Shown in pieces: positions 21,097 to 24,955 of a stretch of DNA of 24,955 bases. How positions within the stretch are numbered: the stretch's first letter is position 1; the number at the start of each line of letters is the position of its first letter. Both the position numbers and the translations under genes were made by a program. This stretch comes from a virus: the IMG/VR virus record IMGVR_UViG_3300042863_001450, positions 1 to 24,955 of that record, one strand, 5' to 3'. The notes beneath the pieces are model-generated. The model was given only the letters and a program-made list of their open reading frames with translations, was not told the origin of the DNA and searched no databases.

Positions 21097-22104
21097 ATGT
21101 TTAAATTTTGTGACAGCCCGTTTAATGTAGTGCATATTCATGCAAATGGTGATGTCAGTCCCTGCTTGTGTCGAGGTTGGCACAATTTTGGTGTAGTGGG
21201 TAATTTATTCAAAAACACTCTTGCAGAAATATTTAACAATTCTCGTATGCAAGCGTTTAGGCAAACAATTCAAAATCAAACTTTTTCATATTGTAAAAAA
21301 AATAGTTGTGGTAAAATATGGAATCTTGATTTGATAGAAAATTTTGATCACGTACAACAACCAAAATTACCAACTATTATATATTTGCAAGATCTTGATT
21401 ACAGTTGTAATCTTAAATGCCCCAGTTGTAGAGTAGGACCAATATATTCCAAGTCAATTAATCCAACGTCAAAATATATTTTAGACGCTATTAAACAAGA
21501 ATATAAAATTTTTGATCAACCAGTGTTGCTGACTGGTGATGGTCAGGGAGAGATGTTGGCCAGTAGTACATATTTGGATTTTTTAAAATCTGCTGATCTA
21601 CCGCAGTGCATTAAATTAGGAATAAATTCAAATGGTAATTTATTACTTAAAAGAATAGAGTTGCTGGAGTCTTTGCATCGTCGTGGAAATTTAGCATCAA
21701 TGTGTGTGAGTTTTGATGCTGCGTCGTCGAAAACTTACAAAAAAATTCGTGGAGCACGGTTTGATCTAGTGACTGACGGAGTAAAAAAATTAACCGATCT
21801 AGGAATTAATGTAACGACACAAATGATTGTGCAGTATGAAAATTACCACGAAATTTTACAGTACCGAGATTTATGTTTACAACTAGGAGTATCTTTTATA
21901 GGACTGCAAACAATAAGACGTTGGAAACACATGACCGATGACTGGTGGAGGCAAAATACTATAGAAAATAACTCAAATATAGATTATGATTTTTTAGTTC
22001 AAGCCCTTAGAGAATTTAAAAAAACATCCAACACCGGCATTGACGGAGGCTTGGAAAACATATTATTTGCTTCGGCCAATACAATTAAATTACAAATACT
22101 TTAA
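21097..22104 (+). CDS. Radical SAM protein with an N-terminal SPASM-like region
   Basis: A 335-residue protein. It opens with a SPASM-like region: FCDSPFNVVHIHANGDVSPC, a second Cys pair in CLCRG, GNLFKNTLAEIFNNSRMQAF and FSYCKKNSC. The radical SAM site follows at about 108-115 as CNLKCPSC. Where most family members have GGEP, this one has TGDGQGEM. Normally SPASM follows the core, so the order here is inverted, as in the other radical SAM protein of this window. The substrate is unknown. The gene is visibly richer in A and T than the minus-strand genes around it, is the only plus-strand gene in the right part, and ends convergently with 15 bases of overlap. There is no clear Shine-Dalgarno. 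Confidence 0.85.
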   Translation: MFKFCDSPFNVVHIHANGDVSPCLCRGWHNFGVVGNLFKNTLAEIFNNSRMQAFRQTIQNQTFSYCKKNSCGKIWNLDLIENFDHVQQPKLPTIIYLQDLDYSCNLKCPSCRVGPIYSKSINPTSKYILDAIKQEYKIFDQPVLLTGDGQGEMLASSTYLDFLKSADLPQCIKLGINSNGNLLLKRIELLESLHRRGNLASMCVSFDAASSKTYKKIRGARFDLVTDGVKKLTDLGINVTTQMIVQYENYHEILQYRDLCLQLGVSFIGLQTIRRWKHMTDDWWRQNTIENNSNIDYDFLVQALREFKKTSNTGIDGGLENILFASANTIKLQIL

Positions 22105-22398
22105 TATAAACCAGCTCTGCGAGGATTCGGTGTAGAAGTCCAAATGCACTTGGTAATTATAGTGATAGCCTATTGGTGCTGTGCCCCATTGATACCCGTC
22201 CAACACGCTACCAGGTCTGGGCTGATTGGGTTCAAGTCCTTGATGGTCACGTGCGGTAAACCCCAGTTCACGCCGCATGATGTGCCGCATGCGTATGACA
22301 GTGCCAAAATCCTCAGCCAAACGGTCCAGCACTGCGGACCACTCTTCAGGGTCATGAAAGATGATAAGATTCTTCTTTGTGGTTACCCGATAAGACAT
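22090..22398 (-). CDS. Small phage protein of unknown function
   Basis: A 102-residue protein. It begins SYRVTTKKNLIIFHDPEEW, a likely beta strand followed by a helix with LDRLAEDFGTVIRMRHIMRR, then a linker with HQGLEPNQPRPGSVLDGY and aromatic strands IGYHYNYQVHLDFYTE ending SWFILKYL. The ATG shares one base with the stop of the upstream gene (TAATG). It ends inside the convergent radical SAM gene. The pattern is compatible with a small alpha/beta fold; I recognise no family. Confidence 0.7.
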   Translation of the reverse strand: MSYRVTTKKNLIIFHDPEEWSAVLDRLAEDFGTVIRMRHIMRRELGFTARDHQGLEPNQPRPGSVLDGYQWGTAPIGYHYNYQVHLDFYTESSQSWFILKYL

Positions 22399-22730
22399 TA
22401 TGCAGTGCCTGAGTGTGCCAATTCAAAGAACATCAGCTCCTTGTCCGAAGCCACGTAGATACGGTAGTTGCGATACTCGGTGCTGTAGGCCCACTGTAGA
22501 TTTAGATCATCTGATTGATGACTTGAAGGTACCTGGTCATTCAGTTGTTCAGCAATTTCATTCTGTGTTTTGACATCTGTACTCCAACCATATGTGCGGT
22601 TGAACCAACGTCGTGCTCGATCAAACTCCAACACACCACTGCTGTAATCACCCTTGGGAAACTCAATGGTGTACCGATAGATCTTGCTCCAACTGTTGCG
22701 ACCATTTAGTTTGACAATTTCGTATTTCAT
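22398..22730 (-). CDS. Small phage protein of unknown function
   Basis: A 110-residue protein with a beta-type start (YEIVKLNGRNSWSKIYRY), then FDRARRWFNRTYGWSTDVKT, a helix with NEIAEQLNDQV and a final YRNYRIYVASDKELMFFEL. From memory, small phage proteins with a WFNxTYGWS segment and a YRIYVxSDKEL ending occur in marine T4-like phages, of unknown role. Its ATG overlaps the stop of the upstream AT-rich gene (ATGA), and its stop shares one base with the next ATG (TAATG). Confidence 0.72.
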   Translation of the reverse strand: MKYEIVKLNGRNSWSKIYRYTIEFPKGDYSSGVLEFDRARRWFNRTYGWSTDVKTQNEIAEQLNDQVPSSHQSDDLNLQWAYSTEYRNYRIYVASDKELMFFELAHSGTA

Positions 22731-23731
22731 AGAAATTGTTTTACAAATGTAGATAACTCTGTTGTGTCTTTGAAGTAATGTTTTGTTTCTTCCGGCATAA
22801 TTATGTTAAATTTTTGTTCAAGACAATAGTTAACATAGCCTTCTTCTACTACGTTTAAATTAATTTGAAAATGATCACATTTGTCAATCGAATTTACAAT
22901 TCTTTCACAATTAAATTTTGACTCTTTGTATGGAACCATGTCTATAAATTGTTGATGAACTTGACTTGAAAAATTATTAAGATTCGTGTCAATATTGAAA
23001 AATTTTCCTATGTTGACAATTTCTTGTTTAAAACTATCAACACCATATAAATTTCTAAGTTGCAGTTTATAAACATTATTGTATTGGTCAAGGTCTACCA
23101 TGGTGCTTGATGGGCGATTCAATTGATCGTAAAACCAAGATTTAAACAAACTACGCAATACCCATCTAGGAGCATCAGGACGAGACTCGGTTATCTGTAT
23201 TGGCTGATAACCAAACACATTTATGCATTCGTCTAAGATGTGTTTTGGCAAATTATAAAAATCATCAACCGAGCTGATTGCAGGCCAAGATTCATCTTTA
23301 ATATTGTAGTAAGGTGAGAGGTCAGTAAACTTGTTTATATCGTCTATTATTTTGTCTGGACCGTGATATTTTTTTCCGTACGGCCCATATTTTCCAAACA
23401 ATTTTTGATAGGTCATATGTTCTAACGTGTCAACATCAATATCAAGATCTTCTGATCTTTTTAAATTAAGTTGTATTATAAAAATGTCATCACTTGAATC
23501 AAAGTCTATCTTTATAACCGGTTGGTCTTTGGTTATAACCGCTTGTCTGACCCACGGAACTTGGTTAAAGGTTTTGTGCAATCGATAATTTGTGTCAGAC
23601 CGCTGTGCATGACTGGTGCCAATGCTTCCCAATGGGTTAATCTTGTGGATTTTGTCACCGTGGATTGCTTTATTGAGTACAAACTCAACATAATTTCCGT
23701 GTGTGCCTGGATAAAATCTTATAGGAATCAT
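22727..23731 (-). CDS. AT-rich protein of unknown function (PGTHGNYVEFVLNK start)
   Basis: About 334 residues from ATG 23731. The frame stays open farther upstream, but those codons run through the terminator hairpin and lie over the end of the MoxR gene, so they are unlikely to be used. The start MIPIRFYPGTHGNYVEFVLN, from memory, recurs in marine phage and giant-virus proteins and slightly recalls the phosphate-binding loop of sulfotransferases, but this is not proof. Later there is a GPDKIIDDINKF segment and many Asn, Lys, Tyr and Asp residues. The DNA is clearly AT-richer than the neighbours. It begins directly after the T-tract of the terminator and has no Shine-Dalgarno, so expression probably needs readthrough or a leaderless start. 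Confidence 0.7.
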   Translation of the reverse strand: MIPIRFYPGTHGNYVEFVLNKAIHGDKIHKINPLGSIGTSHAQRSDTNYRLHKTFNQVPWVRQAVITKDQPVIKIDFDSSDDIFIIQLNLKRSEDLDIDVDTLEHMTYQKLFGKYGPYGKKYHGPDKIIDDINKFTDLSPYYNIKDESWPAISSVDDFYNLPKHILDECINVFGYQPIQITESRPDAPRWVLRSLFKSWFYDQLNRPSSTMVDLDQYNNVYKLQLRNLYGVDSFKQEIVNIGKFFNIDTNLNNFSSQVHQQFIDMVPYKESKFNCERIVNSIDKCDHFQINLNVVEEGYVNYCLEQKFNIIMPEETKHYFKDTTELSTFVKQFL

Positions 23732-23776
23732 ATAAAAAGGGTGGCGCAGCCACAGCCCTTGCAGACTGCGCCACCC
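23732..23776 (-). terminator. Rho-independent terminator of the MoxR gene
   Basis: Read on the minus strand, an 11-base stem GGGTGGCGCAG (23766-23776) pairs perfectly with CTGCGCCACCC (23739-23749) around a 16-base loop and is followed by TTTTTATA. It starts eight bases after the stop of the AAA+ gene. The stem is GC-rich and should terminate strongly. Confidence 0.88.
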
Positions 23777-23783
23777 ACCCCCA

Positions 23784-24875
23784 TCAACTGGCTTGCAAAA
23801 TGTACTTGCCGTAACGAGCATGGAACTCGTCAAACACCTTGATCTTGGTAGGCTGCATCGGCAACATGTATGTGGTCAACGCAATACGAGCACCCAACAC
23901 CACCAGTTCAGTCTCAAAGTTCTTCATCATGTATGCCAAAAAGTTGTTTGACATTTCATGGAACTCTTTGTCGCCGACTTTCTTTTGCTCAATGGCGTCT
24001 TTGAGTTCGTAGCACATTGAAATCACCAAACTGTACATGGCACTGACTTCTTTCACATTCAAGTCAGTTACCTTGCCACTCAAGATGTCTGACGGCTGGG
24101 GCATGCGTCCAGATACCTTGCGGTGTGCCTTAAACTTAACAGCAAGACCCTCGCCCACAGTACCTGCAATCAGGTTCATTTCTGTGTCCTCGTCACATTC
24201 ATCCGCCAACAGCTCACTCACAAAACTCCAAGAGCGCGGTGTAGCAAATGCACGGCTTGAGCTCTTGGCATCAAAGTCGTACAAGTCCTGCTTGGCAAAA
24301 CTCAAATAACCCACCACGTCTTTGTGGATGTTGTGGTTGACAGCCCACTCTTGCCAACTAGCAAAGTCCACACGCATTTCCTGGTGAACAAAACGATTTG
24401 CCAGCGGAGTTGGCATGCGGAACGTGACACCTTTGTCACTTTCACGGTTACCTGCTGCCACCATCACCACATTGTCAGGTAACTTGTACTTGCCAATGCG
24501 TCGATTCAAAATCAACTGATATGCGGCACTCTGCACTGACGCTGGAGCCGAGTTCATCTCGTCCAAGAACAGCACCACCACAGGGTACTGGCTGGCAGTT
24601 TCTTCATCGGGCATTTCCACAGGAGGAGCCCAATCCATCTTGCCAATGTCTTTGTTGTAAAACGGGATACCACGAATGTCTGTGGGTTCCATCTGGCCCA
24701 GGCGTAAGTCAATCATCAAGCCACCAAGTTCTTCTGTGATGCCAGCCACAACTTCGGACTTGCCGATGCCGGGAGGACCCCACAAAAACATGGGACGCTT
24801 TTTCTTAAAAGCATGCATGATACTTTTTCGAACTTGGGCACTGGTTACTGTACGTGCATCTGATACTGCTGACAT
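23784..24875 (-). CDS. MoxR-type AAA+ ATPase
   Basis: A 363-residue AAA+ ATPase of the MoxR kind, whose members work with VWA-domain proteins to remodel or activate partner complexes, often by metal insertion. Walker A is GPPGIGKS at 33-40, followed by the MoxR-like stretch LRLGQMEPTDIRGIPF at about 57-72. Walker B is VVLFLDEMN at 100-108, sensor 1 is VMVAAGNRES at 137-146, and LANRFVH at 158-164 supplies the arginine finger. All motifs look intact. A GAAAGGA Shine-Dalgarno lies about nine bases before the ATG. It has its own promoter and terminator, so it can be made independently of its partner, the VWA protein at 19725-21026. Confidence 0.93.
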   Translation of the reverse strand: MSAVSDARTVTSAQVRKSIMHAFKKKRPMFLWGPPGIGKSEVVAGITEELGGLMIDLRLGQMEPTDIRGIPFYNKDIGKMDWAPPVEMPDEETASQYPVVVLFLDEMNSAPASVQSAAYQLILNRRIGKYKLPDNVVMVAAGNRESDKGVTFRMPTPLANRFVHQEMRVDFASWQEWAVNHNIHKDVVGYLSFAKQDLYDFDAKSSSRAFATPRSWSFVSELLADECDEDTEMNLIAGTVGEGLAVKFKAHRKVSGRMPQPSDILSGKVTDLNVKEVSAMYSLVISMCYELKDAIEQKKVGDKEFHEMSNNFLAYMMKNFETELVVLGARIALTTYMLPMQPTKIKVFDEFHARYGKYILQAS

Positions 24876-24915
24876 GGGCTGTTTCCTTTCGGGGGTTGTA
24901 GTAAGTTAAGTCGTT

Positions 24916-24944
24916 ATTGTAGTTGATTGCGAATTTGTTGTCAA
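24916..24944 (-). promoter_or_regulatory. Near-consensus sigma70-like promoter of the MoxR gene
   Basis: On the minus strand TTGACA (24939-24944) is a perfect -35, and TACAAT (24916-24921) lies 17 bases on. Transcription should start near 24909, leaving a leader of about 34 bases that includes the Shine-Dalgarno. It looks like an early phage promoter read by the host polymerase. The remaining window edge shows nothing else. Confidence 0.75.
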
Positions 24945-24955
24945 TTGTAACCTGT

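Noticed and set aside
1-24955. tRNA genes, CRISPR arrays, insertion sequences, integrase or attachment sites.
   Set aside because: Gaps between genes are nearly all under 60 bases. No cloverleaf, regular repeat array, transposase motif or terminal repeat was seen.

Overview
The window looks like a piece of a large lytic marine phage, most like the T4-like myoviruses of cyanobacteria and SAR11-type hosts. That is an inference from gene content: there is no capsid, tail, terminase, polymerase or integrase gene here to place it firmly. The grounds are almost no intergenic DNA, long same-strand runs with ATGA stop/start overlaps, many 45-125 residue proteins of types I remember from marine phage genomes, a flavin-dependent thymidylate synthase (ThyX), a phage-style SPFH lipoprotein, and a large block of sugar-modifying genes. 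No tRNA, rRNA, CRISPR array, transposase or integrase was seen.

Layout. (1) Positions 3-4051, plus strand: the end of an unknown gene, three unknown genes, a NodU/TobZ-type carbamoyltransferase that appears to start at ATT, and an FkbM-type methyltransferase. (2) 4048-7379, minus: an arginine:X amidinotransferase and two related glycosyltransferase-like proteins. (3) 7378-9384, plus: a 668-residue protein with repeated aromatic units. (4) 9356-21026, minus, one nearly unbroken run. Read in transcription order it holds a HExxH/VWA-domain protein, a set of very small genes including two mini-ORFs and one frameshifted membrane protein, the SPFH lipoprotein, more small phage proteins, ThyX, an SGNH-hydrolase-like protein, a radical SAM protein, an SDR epimerase/dehydratase and a DegT-type PLP aminotransferase. 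(5) 21097-22104, plus: an AT-rich radical SAM gene. (6) 22090-24875, minus: two small unknown genes, an AT-rich unknown gene, a strong terminator, and a MoxR-type AAA+ ATPase with its own near-consensus sigma70-like promoter.

How the genes may work together. SDR, DegT aminotransferase, amidinotransferase, carbamoyltransferase, methyltransferase and glycosyltransferase-like proteins together resemble a pathway for a decorated amino sugar. The logic parallels aminoglycoside tailoring, where StrS-, StrB- and TobZ-type enzymes act. The product could be a glycan on the virion, on the host envelope or on DNA; the sequence does not say which. The MoxR ATPase and the VWA protein are a classic partner pair, here separated by four genes, two of which are strikingly AT-rich.

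The most distinctive local structure is at 16.9-19.7 kb. There, a 13-codon ORF is visibly a collapsed copy of a neighbouring 69-codon gene, yet it keeps exactly the start, the stop and the internal Shine-Dalgarno needed to couple the genes on either side.
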